Source of the DNA: Micromonospora halophytica
GTDB taxonomy: Bacteria; Actinomycetota; Actinomycetes; Mycobacteriales; Micromonosporaceae
Assembly: GCF_900090245.1 (NCBI RefSeq)
Contig: NZ_FMDN01000009.1
Coordinates: 156,156 to 220,155, forward strand
DNA length: 64,000 bases
Direction: 5' to 3'
Shown here: piece by piece, positions 39,401 to 47,226 of the stretch
How the letters are laid out: every line of letters starts with the position of its first letter
How positions within the stretch are numbered: position 1 is the first letter of the stretch
The notes under the pieces: generated by a model
What the model was told of the DNA's origin: nothing
The model's database searches: none
What the model saw: only the letters and a program-made list of their open reading frames with translations
Made by a program: the position numbers and the translations under genes

Positions 39401-42400
39401 GCGAGGTTGGCCAGCCAGCCGTTCGCCCCGAACAGGACGTGCGCCCGCCGGGGCATCGGCAGCACCCCGGGCAGCCGGCCACGGGCGGCCAGGTCGATCA
39501 GGTGTGCCAGGTACTGCCGGCGCAGGATCTCCACGGCGGAGAGGAAACAGCCGGGCGGCACGATCTGCCCAGCGATCATGTCGCGCGGCTCGGTCAGGTA
39601 GTAGCGGTCCCGTTCGCTGCGGCCGACCAGGGTGAGCACGAGGGCGTTACCGCTCTTGCGACCGGCGCGGCCAGCGCGCTGCACGTAGTTTGCCGGCCCG
39701 TGCGGCAGGGAGGCCAACACGACCGCGGAGAGCGCCCCGATGTCGATACCCATCTCCAGGGTGGGGGTGCAGGACAGGACGTTGGGGTCGGTGTAGCGCT
39801 GCCCGTCGCGGAACTTCTTCTCCACGGTTTCCCGCTGGGCGCGGGTCAGCATGCCGGTGTGCTCGCCGGTGACGACCCGGAAGACGGAGCTCTCCAGGTA
39901 GAGCCGCCGGTAGTAGTCGTCCGGTGCGGTGTCGTCGTGGGCGGCGCGGAGCAGGCCGCGGCAGCGGTACTGCCGGCACGGCTGGCCGATCCAGTCGGTG
40001 ACCCGGTCGGGGTGTTCGGTCTGCTGCCAGTGGCAGGTGTCGCAACCGACTCCCGCGCGTACGGCGTCGGCGTCGTCGAGCCGGGTGACCCGCAGGTGGC
40101 CGGGCATCAGCCCGTACACCGTGTTGCCGTCCTCGGTCTCGCCGGCCGCGACGACGCCGGCGGCGGCCAGGGCCGGCAGCAGCCGGGTGAGGTAGCCGGC
40201 GGTGTCGCCGGGGTCCATGCCGAGGCAGCGGGAGGTCCAGTCCTGGTACCAGTTGCCGCGGGCGGTGATCGCGTCGAACTCGGAGCGGGTCTTCGGGGAC
40301 GCCAGCAGGAACGCCGGCGCCGACACCCCCTTCGGGAAGGCGGGCATGCCGGCGGGGCGGCCACCCCAGACCTGCCACCGGGCGCCACCGCGTTTCAGGT
40401 ACGGCACCAGCCACTCGTGGTAGACCGCGCCCCGGGTCCGGAGCCGTTCCAGCAGGCCGCGGAGGAAGGCGAGGTAGCGGGTGTCGTCCGGCGGCGCGGC
40501 GCCGAGCTGGCCGGGGCCGGTGAGGTGGACGTCGCGGCAGATCGCGGCGGCCTTCGCGGGTTCGTCGAGTGCGACCTCGACGGCGACGCTGCGGGTCAGT
40601 TCCAGCGTGCGGCCCTGCCGGGAACGCAGCCCGGTCTCCATGACGGTGGCGAAGACGAGCCGTTCGCTGATCAGCGACCAGGTCTCCCGGCTGCCGGTGT
40701 GCTCACCGGCGAGGAGACTGTCGACGCCCGGCTGGTCGTGCAGGTCGGGCGGAACGACGGTGGAGAGGATCTCCGGCCGCGCCGCCTCCTCGACCATCCT
40801 GGCCACCAGGTCGTCCAGCCCGATGGACTCGCGGGGCGACAGCTGGTCGGCCAGGAGGGAGCGCAGGGAGAAGGCGTACGAGCGGTTGGCGACGAACCCG
40901 GCGCGGTGCGCGGCGTCCTGGACGGAGTCGTTGAACAGCAGCGTCTTCTGCTCGCGCTCGGCCAGCTCACCGCCGGTGAAGAGCTGGGTGATCGCCACCG
41001 AGGCGAGGGTGGCCAGGCCGGCGCCGAGGAACCGGATGCCGTGGTCCATCTGGCAGGAGGGGCACCGGTCCTTCTCGGCCGCGTCGATCGCGGACAGGTC
41101 GCCGAGGACGGCGATGGCGTCGTCGCTGGTCTCCTGGTCGCGCTGCGGGTCGAAGGGGCGCATCCGGCGGCCGTACTCCAGGACCAGCAGGCCGGCGGAG
41201 CCCTGGCGGACCTCGTCCCCGGTGGCGGCGATCAGCGCGCGGACCCGCCGCTTGTCCCGCCCGACGCTGGCCCGGTAGATCTTGTCCGGGTCGGTCTCCA
41301 GCTCCTGCGGGTCCTTCTCCGGTGACAGGGCCGCCCAGCCGGAGCGGCCGCAGTGCCGGCAGTAGACGGCCGGCAGCCGCGGGTAGCGGTTGTCGGCCAC
41401 CGCCACGTCGGCGTGCGGGGCGTACGGGTCCAGCTCGCGGGGCGCCTCGCCGTACCAGCCGAAGGCCGGCTGGTGGGAGGTGCCGCGCAGGAGCCGCGAG
41501 ACGGCCCGTACCCACAAATGGGTTTCGATGTTGAGTAGCGGGCGGCCCGGCGCGTCCGGGTTCTGCGCCATGGACAGCAGGCCGACGAAACGGGCGAGGG
41601 CCTTCGCGGTGACCTCGGGGCGGGTCTTCATGGCGCTGCCCCAGCCGGTGGCGTTCTTGCGCGGCAGCACGTCGATGATCTCGTCGAGCGTGCCCGGCCG
41701 TGCCTGCAGCGAATCGAGCACCGCCTTGGTCAGCGGGTGCCGGCGCAGCAGCTCACCGAGCCGGGTCGGGTCGTCGAGGCAGCGCTCGCCGAGCACCAGC
41801 TCGGCGAGTTCGGCCATCATCCGCCCCGGGTCCCGGTCGTCGACCGCGGCGAGCTGCTCCGGGCTGGGCAGCGGCAGGTTGAAGTCCTGCCGGGCGATGA
41901 ACTCGCCCGGCTCGTAGCGGTCCTCCCCCACCAGCGAGTCGGGCTCGAAGGCGACCCCGAAGACCTGCTCGGCGACCTCCCGGATCGCGGTGCGGCCGTC
42001 CCGACCGCCGCCCTCACCCAGGGTGGCGGAGGTGGCCACCGGGCAGATCCGTCCGAGCGGCCGGCCCGGCTCGTCGAGGCCGAGCGCGGCGGCGAGCCGG
42101 CGCAGCAACATCGCCACGTCGGTGCCCTGCGCGCCGTCGTAGGTGTGGAACTCGTCCAGCACCACGTACGCCGGCTCGGTTCCCTCCCACAGCGGCAGGT
42201 CGTCGGCACGCTGGAGCAGAAGATCCAGCATCTTGTAGTTGGTGATCAGGATGTCCGGTGGGGTGCGCCGCATCTCCGACCGTTTGGTGAACACGTGCGG
42301 GTACTCGATCGCGGCGACGTCACCGATGTAGAGGCCGGCGGTGACCCCGGCCAGCGCCGGGTCGGTGAGCAGCTCGTTGATGCGGGCCGTCTGGTCGGTG

Positions 42401-42825
42401 GCGAGGGCGTTCATCGGGTAGAGCAGGATCGCCTTGATGCCGGCCTTGCCCTGCTGCCGCCGGCGTCGGCAGTGGTCGAGCACCGGAATCAGGAACGACT
42501 CGGTCTTGCCGGAGCCGGTTCCGGTGGTGATCAGCGTCGGCTCGGCCGCCTTCCCCTTCGTCGAGAGCCGGGCGAACGCCTTCGCCTGGTGCAGGTAGGG
42601 GGTGAAATCGACGGGCGCCCAGTCCAGGCACCCTCGCCAGTCGCCCTCCGCCGGGCGGAAGGGGGTGCGGATCCGCAGGTACGGGCCGCGAAAGATGCCC
42701 TGCTCCGGGTGAGAGAGGAAGCCCTCCAGACCCTGGCGTACGCCCTGCTCGGTCAGACCGAAGGTGGTCGTCAGGTACTGCGTGAGGGTCCGGCGCAGGG
42801 TGTCGGCGGCGATCGTCGGTCTCAT
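36403..42825 (-). CDS. Giant DEAD/DEAH helicase with DUF1998 and Vsr-like nuclease region
   Basis: This 2,140-residue protein joins several modules. The superfamily 2 helicase core has Walker A TGTGSGKT (101-108), ILITNYKMLD, DEFH (224-227) and, far downstream, CTPTLEMGIDIG plus QRAGRAGR, so a large insertion separates the two RecA lobes. A DUF1998 region with paired cysteines (CDCRHEAKPVCHRC, near 1630) resembles MrfA-type repair helicases and DISARM helicases. Residues about 1670-1790 carry a Vsr/DUF559-like pattern (EVAVYLDGFKYHA, then ADDAEKRARLRAHGYLVFAATWDDV). The C-terminus (WPERRIAIVL, YAEAGWHARTAREW) repeats part of this pattern. The start at 42825 is the first ATG that does not overlap the divergent region. 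Confidence 0.88.
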   Translation of the reverse strand: MRPTIAADTLRRTLTQYLTTTFGLTEQGVRQGLEGFLSHPEQGIFRGPYLRIRTPFRPAEGDWRGCLDWAPVDFTPYLHQAKAFARLSTKGKAAEPTLITTGTGSGKTESFLIPVLDHCRRRRQQGKAGIKAILLYPMNALATDQTARINELLTDPALAGVTAGLYIGDVAAIEYPHVFTKRSEMRRTPPDILITNYKMLDLLLQRADDLPLWEGTEPAYVVLDEFHTYDGAQGTDVAMLLRRLAAALGLDEPGRPLGRICPVATSATLGEGGGRDGRTAIREVAEQVFGVAFEPDSLVGEDRYEPGEFIARQDFNLPLPSPEQLAAVDDRDPGRMMAELAELVLGERCLDDPTRLGELLRRHPLTKAVLDSLQARPGTLDEIIDVLPRKNATGWGSAMKTRPEVTAKALARFVGLLSMAQNPDAPGRPLLNIETHLWVRAVSRLLRGTSHQPAFGWYGEAPRELDPYAPHADVAVADNRYPRLPAVYCRHCGRSGWAALSPEKDPQELETDPDKIYRASVGRDKRRVRALIAATGDEVRQGSAGLLVLEYGRRMRPFDPQRDQETSDDAIAVLGDLSAIDAAEKDRCPSCQMDHGIRFLGAGLATLASVAITQLFTGGELAEREQKTLLFNDSVQDAAHRAGFVANRSYAFSLRSLLADQLSPRESIGLDDLVARMVEEAARPEILSTVVPPDLHDQPGVDSLLAGEHTGSRETWSLISERLVFATVMETGLRSRQGRTLELTRSVAVEVALDEPAKAAAICRDVHLTGPGQLGAAPPDDTRYLAFLRGLLERLRTRGAVYHEWLVPYLKRGGARWQVWGGRPAGMPAFPKGVSAPAFLLASPKTRSEFDAITARGNWYQDWTSRCLGMDPGDTAGYLTRLLPALAAAGVVAAGETEDGNTVYGLMPGHLRVTRLDDADAVRAGVGCDTCHWQQTEHPDRVTDWIGQPCRQYRCRGLLRAAHDDTAPDDYYRRLYLESSVFRVVTGEHTGMLTRAQRETVEKKFRDGQRYTDPNVLSCTPTLEMGIDIGALSAVVLASLPHGPANYVQRAGRAGRKSGNALVLTLVGRSERDRYYLTEPRDMIAGQIVPPGCFLSAVEILRRQYLAHLIDLAARGRLPGVLPMPRRAHVLFGANGWLANLAEAGRRDSARLVEDFLALFGDKILRAAADQLREFAVDGIVHRVKEADEAWEERLADLRRRLQDIAAARGTLVPSDPDHAREIRMLKAEEGAVRRRLREVSAAAAHGTLVEFGLLPNYALIDSRTDLEATLTWEEQTAGDRRYHSELREYARPTRQALVEIAPGNSYYVRGYRHEISGLDVGPADRPAYEQWRVCAQCGYVRTHLAKEDTSACPRCQDRGIADHGRLFQVLQPTRVYSRDKRDDARIRDDSDDRDRRFYATTVAVDVDPAKVESSWRHAHDTFGVDYTRYAMIRHFNLGAQRYDRAAELFAGNEVRINRFHTCTSCGGTTVDGLPAASQQLAAQASGATVVQGAEHHRPWCPYRRSAAAPDAHVDLILGHELETEALRILIPAATAMVQERLLSFAAAVKLGIAAQYGGEPAHLQALSATMPDGQSDGTRNFVVVYDTQPQGTGYLHRLARPEEFRAVLELARQRIADCDCRHEAKPVCHRCLLRYARNEHFALMSRDEALSMLDKLLDSWGVEEGTRTDEISLIHQVESELELQFLTKLLHVGETPGSGLRIDRRRDHDGARIADLRFVSQGGQSVTHWQMKLQNTVKGTRPDVHFTRLDAPSPEVAVYLDGFKYHATPQYNRLADDAEKRARLRAHGYLVFAATWDDVKTWGSPEGQGRWVPYGGICKQVARERYRQFLPGADPDELEETIWVNPVEQLMRFLADPDLTRWQRRAEATLWGALKQAEANSGTDSGGVAERVLAALRGEPLPPTTARHIMVARSRDNADCPVTVLVDGRSKPPTFSALAVLDDLPAAVAGAGHKQRWAAWLAWGNVIQFLADGGGDAGQLVVSTLDVFDPVSMAVSEGTGLVLAQRALPLDEETATWLGVALQPVPAQREPVDDESPWREVLRYLDRDESTLELLVQQLARQDLPAPVVGYELGDQAWPAELAWPERRIAIVLTGPPSDPETEDRDRAYAEAGWHARTAREWSVEELAAQLTGTSGGQS

Positions 42826-43124
42826 GAGCGGATCACCGCCGCATGCTACTGCACCCCTTACCGGCCCTGACCTGCTCGACAGCCTGGACCATGCGTGAGT
42901 CGGATTCGCGACACCTCTCGACGGTCGTCCGCCTCTGACACGGCAGCCGCCGTTTGAGATTCCGCTGGCGGGAGCGGGTGGAGGCGGCGCGACCACCGCG
43001 TGACTCGATCCGCGAACTCGCCCGCCGGCACGGCGTCCGCCGGTCGACGATCTGGCGAAAGATCCGCTCCGCTGGTCGAATGGCAGCCCCGATGGGGGAT
43101 GTGACGAGGCAAGGAGTTCGACCT
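42826..43124. other. Gap with an open helix-turn-helix-like stretch
   Basis: This 299-bp gap lies between divergent genes. Plus-strand 42954-43079 is open and in frame with the next gene and encodes RELARRHGVRRSTIWRKI, a resolvase/transposase-like helix-turn-helix. It may be a remnant of a recombinase. No ribosome-binding site supports it as a gene start. Confidence 0.3.
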
Positions 43125-43814
43125 ATGGCAACGGATGCCCTCGACGGCCCGGTTCCGGAGGAAGCCGCACCTGGGCAGCGGGTCCTCGACCTCCTGGACA
43201 AGGCGATCGCCATGCAGAGCCCACTGGTGCGCAAGAACATCGCCAGGGCCCGTCAGCGGAACCCGGAGGCGACCCCGGCAGAGGTGATCCGCAGCCTGGA
43301 GCGAATGTACGTCAGCGCGTTGACCGGGACGGGTGCTGCGGTGGGGGGAACTGCAGCCGCGCCCGGCGTCGGCACGGGCGTGGCACTGGCGCTGTCGGCC
43401 GGTGAGGCTCTCTCGTCTCTTCAGCTGAGCGCCCTCTTCGCGCTCTCGATCGCCGAGGTTCACGGAGTCCCCATCGACGAGATCGAGCGCCGCCGCACGA
43501 TCGTGATGGGGATCATGCTCGGCGGGTCGGGCTCCGCCACCATCACCAAGGTCGCCGAGCGTACGGGGCAGCACTGGGGGCGCCAGGTCGTCGCCAAGGT
43601 GCCTGCCGAGACGTTGCGTCAGATCAACAAGGTCTTGGGGAGACACTTCGTCACGAAGTTCGGGGCCAAGCAGGGAATCATCGTTCTCGGTCGGGTAGCG
43701 CCGTTCGGTATCGGCGCGGTGATCGGTGGTGGCGCCAACGCCGCCCTCGCCACGCTGGCTGTGCGGGCCGCTCGACGGGCATTCGGCCCACCCCCGACGT
43801 CGTGGCCCGGCTAA
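43125..43814 (+). CDS. EcsC-like/hypothetical protein with Gly/Ala-rich hydrophobic helices
   Basis: This 229-residue protein has a hydrophilic, positively charged N-terminus (RVLDLLDKAIAMQSPLVRKNIARARQRNP). Glycine-rich hydrophobic segments follow (GTGAAVGGTAAAPGVGTGVALALSAGEAL and APFGIGAVIGGGANAALATLAV) around a centre VHGVPIDEIERRRTIVMGIMLGGSG. The layout resembles EcsC-family proteins, but the match is weak. ATG 43125 has AAGGAG 8 nt upstream, which decides the start although the frame is open for 170 bp before it. It stands alone between the helicase module and a decayed region. Confidence 0.6.
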   Translation: MATDALDGPVPEEAAPGQRVLDLLDKAIAMQSPLVRKNIARARQRNPEATPAEVIRSLERMYVSALTGTGAAVGGTAAAPGVGTGVALALSAGEALSSLQLSALFALSIAEVHGVPIDEIERRRTIVMGIMLGGSGSATITKVAERTGQHWGRQVVAKVPAETLRQINKVLGRHFVTKFGAKQGIIVLGRVAPFGIGAVIGGGANAALATLAVRAARRAFGPPPTSWPG

Positions 43815-43825
43815 CGCGCACGCAC

Positions 43826-44198
43826 TCAGGTGTGGCGGCTGCCGAAGGAGATGCCCCCGTGCACGTCGCGCGCCTGCACGACCGCCCCGCCGACGTCGCC
43901 GGAGACGGTGTTCGTCACGTTGCCCGAGTGAGTCGCGACCACAGCCTGGACCTGGGCGAAGCGGGCGCGGAACTCCGCGTCGAAGGCGGGGTCGCGCAGC
44001 GCCTCCTGTTCGAGGAGGGTGGCGAGACGACAAGCAGTGTCCGGTGCCGGTGGGCGGCTGCCCTCGACCAGTTCCTGCACGGCAGCCTCATCGCGAAATC
44101 GACGTCGGAGGAACTCGGTCAGCCCGGTCACCGCCGACCGGGCGCCCTCGGCGAGATTGTGGTCGCCCAGGCGACCAGCGTGGTCGCCGCCGCGAGCA
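43826..44198 (-). pseudogene. Frameshifted small membrane-anchored gene
   Basis: An ATG at 44198 opens a hydrophobic segment (MLAAATTLVAWATT) that soon runs into a stop. One frame over, the sequence continues as NLAEGARSAVTGLTEFLRRRFRDEAAVQELVEG to a natural-looking end VSGDVGGAVVQARDVHGGISFG, the tail of actinobacterial effector-associated proteins. A single-base indel near 44150-44160 would join the two. The intact C-terminal half lacks its own convincing start. Confidence 0.45.
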
Positions 44199-44222
44199 TG
44201 AGCGGGTCGTCCACTGCGCACC

Positions 44223-44513
44223 GCCAGTTTCGACGACGGTCGGCATCTGGCCCTCGATGCATACTGGGCCGACTTCGAGCAGCGGTTCTGGAGGGCCGGG
44301 TCGCCGGGGTTCTGAAAGCTGGAGCGGCAGCAGACGTTCAAGGAGCCCAACGACGAGGGCTGGCAGGCGTTCGCCGCCGGCCGGTGGCAGGAGTCGCTGC
44401 GGATCCTGGATGCACGACGTCCGGAATTCGAGGACTACTACCGGCGGACCGGGTCGCCTCCGCAGAGACGGGCGGACCGCTACCGGCGATCTCCACCCTC
44501 GGCACCGACGTGA
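44223..44513 (+). pseudogene. Remnant of a hypothetical gene with a nonsense codon
   Basis: The plus strand encodes SFDDGRHLALDAYWADFEQRF, then a TGA (44313-44315) exactly where FWKLER would read, then KLERQQTFKEPNDEGWQAF and RWQESLRILDARRPEFEDYYRR. The amino-acid pattern is continuous across the stop, so a Trp codon (TGG) has probably become TGA. The part after about 44450 loses protein character. No start is left. Confidence 0.45.
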
Positions 44514-44634
44514 CTCGCTGAACCGCCTTCTCGTCGACGAGGCCGTCCGCGCCGCCCTCTTCGTCATCTGCGACACCGCCGGTGTGGGCAAGACCGCCTT
44601 GACCGGGACGGGCACTCAGGGTGCCGGAGTAGTC
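44512..44634 (+). pseudogene. Fragment of a P-loop (NB-ARC/AfsR-like) gene
   Basis: A short open stretch reads LLVDEAVRAALFVICDTAGVGKTAL, with a Walker A typical of NB-ARC-type STAND ATPases, then decays within 15 codons. With the two remnants upstream it marks a zone of gene decay. Confidence 0.3.
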
Positions 44635-44639
44635 CAGGG

Positions 44640-45178
44640 GTGTCCTGTTTGGACTGATCTTATTCTGGGAGCCCGGATGAGGAGCGAGCACGACACCAGC
44701 CCGACCGGTGAAACGAATTGTTTCCCCTACGGTCAGCAACGTCTGGCGACACCGTTTTCCCGATTCGTCGGGCACGGTTCAGGTCGAACGTCGAGCGAGT
44801 TACAAAGCGTTGCTCGCGACCGCAAAAATGGTGTCTGCTGGATTTACCGACGCTCGCCACACTCCCCCGACCGGTCAATGACGATACAGATGCAATCCTG
44901 TGCATACACCCCCAGCCGAGCCAACCCCTATATTCTCCGCCGACCCCTAGATCCTCCCGTCGGCCCGCGTTCCCGCTGGTAGTGGCACCGCTCTTGAGGG
45001 GTGGCTGGATCCGCCACCCTCGCCGACCGCGGCAAACCAGCAAGCTTCGGCTCGCGACCCGGGACGACACGCGGCCTTGTAGAAACGGTTAACGCCGTCG
45101 ATACTCTTGCATAGATAACTGTCGCCCAGTAGCGTTCCCGCCACTGCCGACCGGCAGTCCGAATGAAGGGGGAACGTC
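44640..45178. promoter_or_regulatory. Upstream region of the RiPP precursor gene
   Basis: No gene is supportable here; the DNA is visibly richer in A/T than its surroundings. Near its end two promoter readings are possible: TTGTAG (45077-45082) with TACTCT (45102-45107), or GTTAAC (45088-45093) with TAGATA (45112-45117, 18-bp spacer). The transcript would then have a leader of about 55-65 nt before the precursor ATG. Confidence 0.35.
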
Positions 45179-45352
45179 ATGGCGCTCCGCGATGTTCTGC
45201 ACGCACTCAACGAGACCGAACTGGTCGCCGCTCCGACCGAGGCCCGCCTCGGCGGCGAGGGTCAGGTCAGCCCGGCTCGCGTCGCCGAGCAGGCGTCCGA
45301 GGAGGCGTTCGACGCTCCGATGATGGTGCTCAGCCAGATCAACGAAGCCTGA
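45179..45352 (+). CDS. Candidate RiPP precursor peptide
   Basis: This 57-residue acidic peptide starts with ATG after AAGGGGGA. Its N-terminal part (MALRDVLHALNETELV, amphipathic helix) looks like a leader, followed by a Gly/Glu/Ala-rich middle and a C-terminal segment (FDAPMMVLSQINEA) that is the likely core. It has no cysteine and only two serines and three threonines... of which few lie near the C-terminus, so lanthionine or thiazole chemistry is unlikely. Backbone thioamidation by the downstream YcaO/TfuA pair would not need Cys or Ser. It is separated from the enzyme operon by a long hairpin, as is common for precursors made in excess. The core boundary is inference. Confidence 0.7.
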   Translation: MALRDVLHALNETELVAAPTEARLGGEGQVSPARVAEQASEEAFDAPMMVLSQINEA

Positions 45353-45366
45353 TCAGCGAGCACTGA

Positions 45367-45406
45367 GGGTGGCCGGGCCGGTCTCGTGAGGCCGGGCCGG
45401 TCACCC
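45367..45406 (+). terminator. Attenuator-type hairpin after the precursor gene
   Basis: Arms 45367-45384 and 45389-45406 pair over 17 of 18 positions (one G-G mismatch, two G-U pairs) with a 4-nt loop. It lies in the 94-bp gap between the precursor and the first enzyme gene. It should stop or slow part of transcription and stabilise the precursor mRNA. Confidence 0.7.
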
Positions 45407-45446
45407 GACCCTCGATCTTCGGCTCCAGAATGGATGAGTTCCTCGC

Positions 45447-46304
45447 ATGAGTGAATCTGACCGTCTCGTTTCCCTGCTCGACGATGACTTCATGGACTCT
45501 CGCTGGGGTCGGGACCACGTCATCTGGCGGGGGGCAGCGGACCCCACCACCTACATCGACCTGGAGGAGATCAACGCGCGCCTCGACGCCAGTCTCCTCC
45601 GGTGGCCCTACTTCACGTTGCTGCGCCACGGCGAACAGCCGCCCGTGCACACGTACACCAGCCGCCGGGACGTCATCGGTCATAAGCGCGACGGCTTCCC
45701 CGCCCCCGGAGCGATCCGCCGGCTGATGGCCGACGGCGCCTCCCTGAAGTTGAACCAGCTGGCCGACTGGCACCGCCCGACCCGGGACCTGCGTGACCGA
45801 CTGGAGGCCGTCACGTCCGCGGCCGTGCAGTCGTACGTCTTCTGGACCCCGGCCGAGCAGCGCGGCATGCTCCCGCACCGCGATGCCGCCCACGTCCTCG
45901 CCATCCAGCTGGTAGGTCGCAAGGAGTGGCACCTGTACGCGGAGCCCGAACAGGTCGCCAGCACGGCGGGGCTCGACGTCGATGCGTCCAGGCCCACGCA
46001 CACGTTCGTCCTCGAACCGGGCGACGTGCTCTACCTTCCGCACGGCTGGCCGCATGACGCCGTGGCGTCGGGCGGCGAGTCAATGCATCTCACCTTCACC
46101 CTGACCGAGCCGTCCCCGGAGGACCTCGTCGAGGCGCTCGTGGAGCGGTTCACGACCGCCCAGACCGACCTGGTGCACCGCCACCACGCCCGGTCGTTGG
46201 AGAGCAAGACCCGCGAGGTACAGGCGGCTCTGCGGCACGAAGCGCAAGACCTCGCGTCGGACGAATGGGTCGGCCTGGCGCTCGCAGCGATGAGGAAGCG
46301 GTGA
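45447..46304 (+). CDS. JmjC/cupin-type Fe(II) 2-oxoglutarate oxygenase 1 (RiPP tailoring)
   Basis: This 285-residue cupin_4/JmjC-fold protein resembles ribosomal-oxygenase-type hydroxylases. The iron triad is visible as His144, Asp146 (LPHRDAAHV) and His203 (LPHGWPHDAVAS), and KEWHLY after the first motif is the usual second strand. The family hydroxylates amino-acid side chains using Fe(II) and 2-oxoglutarate. It is first in the enzyme operon and is a paralogue of the next gene (shared PYFTL/PYFTM and DVIGH/SVVGH blocks), so the two may modify different residues or act as a pair. ATG 45447 is chosen although its ribosome-binding site is weak. Confidence 0.88.
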   Translation: MSESDRLVSLLDDDFMDSRWGRDHVIWRGAADPTTYIDLEEINARLDASLLRWPYFTLLRHGEQPPVHTYTSRRDVIGHKRDGFPAPGAIRRLMADGASLKLNQLADWHRPTRDLRDRLEAVTSAAVQSYVFWTPAEQRGMLPHRDAAHVLAIQLVGRKEWHLYAEPEQVASTAGLDVDASRPTHTFVLEPGDVLYLPHGWPHDAVASGGESMHLTFTLTEPSPEDLVEALVERFTTAQTDLVHRHHARSLESKTREVQAALRHEAQDLASDEWVGLALAAMRKR

Positions 46305-46308
46305 ATCC

Positions 46309-47226
46309 ATGACGGTGACAGCCGAAGGGCCGGCAACCGAGGTGACCGGTGTCGTCCCGACCACCCTGGACGACCTGGTCGGTGACCCGGCCCGATTCTT
46401 CGCGCAGCATTGGGGGAACCAGCCCGTCGTCCTGCGCGCGCACAGCGATCTCTCCACGCTGATCTCCGAGGAGGAGATGTGGGAGGAACTGGAGTGCGGA
46501 CTGCTGAGCCGGCCGTACTTCACGATGTTCAACGAGGGCGTCCGCACCGCGATCAGCGACATGACGCAGACGCGCTCCGTCGTCGGCCACGAACTGGCCG
46601 GGTACGTGAAGCCCGAGCAGATCAGGCAGGACTTCGCCGCCGGCGGCACGTTCAAGTTCAACCAGGCCGAGCACTGGCACCCGCGGATCCGCGCGCTGGT
46701 GCAGGGAATGCAGCCACACTTCCGTGGCGGCCTGGAGTCGTTCGTCTTCCTGAGCCCGCCGCGCAAGACGGCCATGAACGCCCACATGGACGGGGCGCAC
46801 GTCTTCGTCCTCCAGGTCGCCGGCACCAAGGACTGGGTCATCGGGCGGATCGACGAGACGGCCATCAGCGACTCCGCCCTGCACGAGGGGGAGATCCGGC
46901 CGGACCTGCGGATGGAGACCACGCTGCGACCGGGTGACGTGCTCTACATGCCGCACGGCTGCCCGCACTACGCCACCTCGACGGACGTCAACTCGATCCA
47001 CATCGCCGTCACCATCGAGGAACCGACGGCCGTGGACCTGGCGAACGTCTACCTGGCGAGCCTGCTGGCCGACGAGCGGTTCACGGCGCTCTCCCAGCGA
47101 CACCACGCGATGCCGCTGGCGGAAAAGGTCGAGCAGCTGAGGAAGCTCATCGACGAGTTCCTGGGCGAAACCGACCCGGACCAGCAACTCGCCGCCGCCG
47201 TCACGCTACGGCGGCTGCATAGGTGA
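46309..47226 (+). CDS. JmjC/cupin-type Fe(II) 2-oxoglutarate oxygenase 2 (RiPP tailoring)
   Basis: This 305-residue paralogue of the preceding oxygenase starts 4 bp after its stop. The iron ligands are His159, Asp161 (NAHMDGAHVFVLQVAG) and His220 (MPHGCPHYATS), with GTKDWVIGR as the following strand. The N-terminal DPARFFAQHWGNQPVVLR is the typical ROX-type entry motif. All metal ligands are present, so it should be active. The likely substrate is the precursor peptide, which is inference from the cluster. Confidence 0.88.
   Translation: MTVTAEGPATEVTGVVPTTLDDLVGDPARFFAQHWGNQPVVLRAHSDLSTLISEEEMWEELECGLLSRPYFTMFNEGVRTAISDMTQTRSVVGHELAGYVKPEQIRQDFAAGGTFKFNQAEHWHPRIRALVQGMQPHFRGGLESFVFLSPPRKTAMNAHMDGAHVFVLQVAGTKDWVIGRIDETAISDSALHEGEIRPDLRMETTLRPGDVLYMPHGCPHYATSTDVNSIHIAVTIEEPTAVDLANVYLASLLADERFTALSQRHHAMPLAEKVEQLRKLIDEFLGETDPDQQLAAAVTLRRLHR

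Noticed and set aside
39439..41325. 628-codon plus-strand open frame inside the giant helicase gene
   Set aside because: Shadow of the helicase coding frame; composition mirrors third-position GC bias and no motif is present.
42858..44033. 391-codon minus-strand frame opposite the EcsC-like gene
   Set aside because: No motif and no convincing start; the plus strand has a good ribosome-binding site and protein-like sequence.
44718..45092. 124-codon plus-strand frame upstream of the RiPP precursor
   Set aside because: Arg/Ser/Pro-rich, no domain, A/T-richer region with promoter-like elements; more likely non-coding.
45179..45352. Reading the short gene as a lanthipeptide or azole-peptide precursor
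   Set aside because: No Cys, very few Ser/Thr in the C-terminal part, and no Lan synthetase, dehydrogenase or E1-like partner in the cluster.
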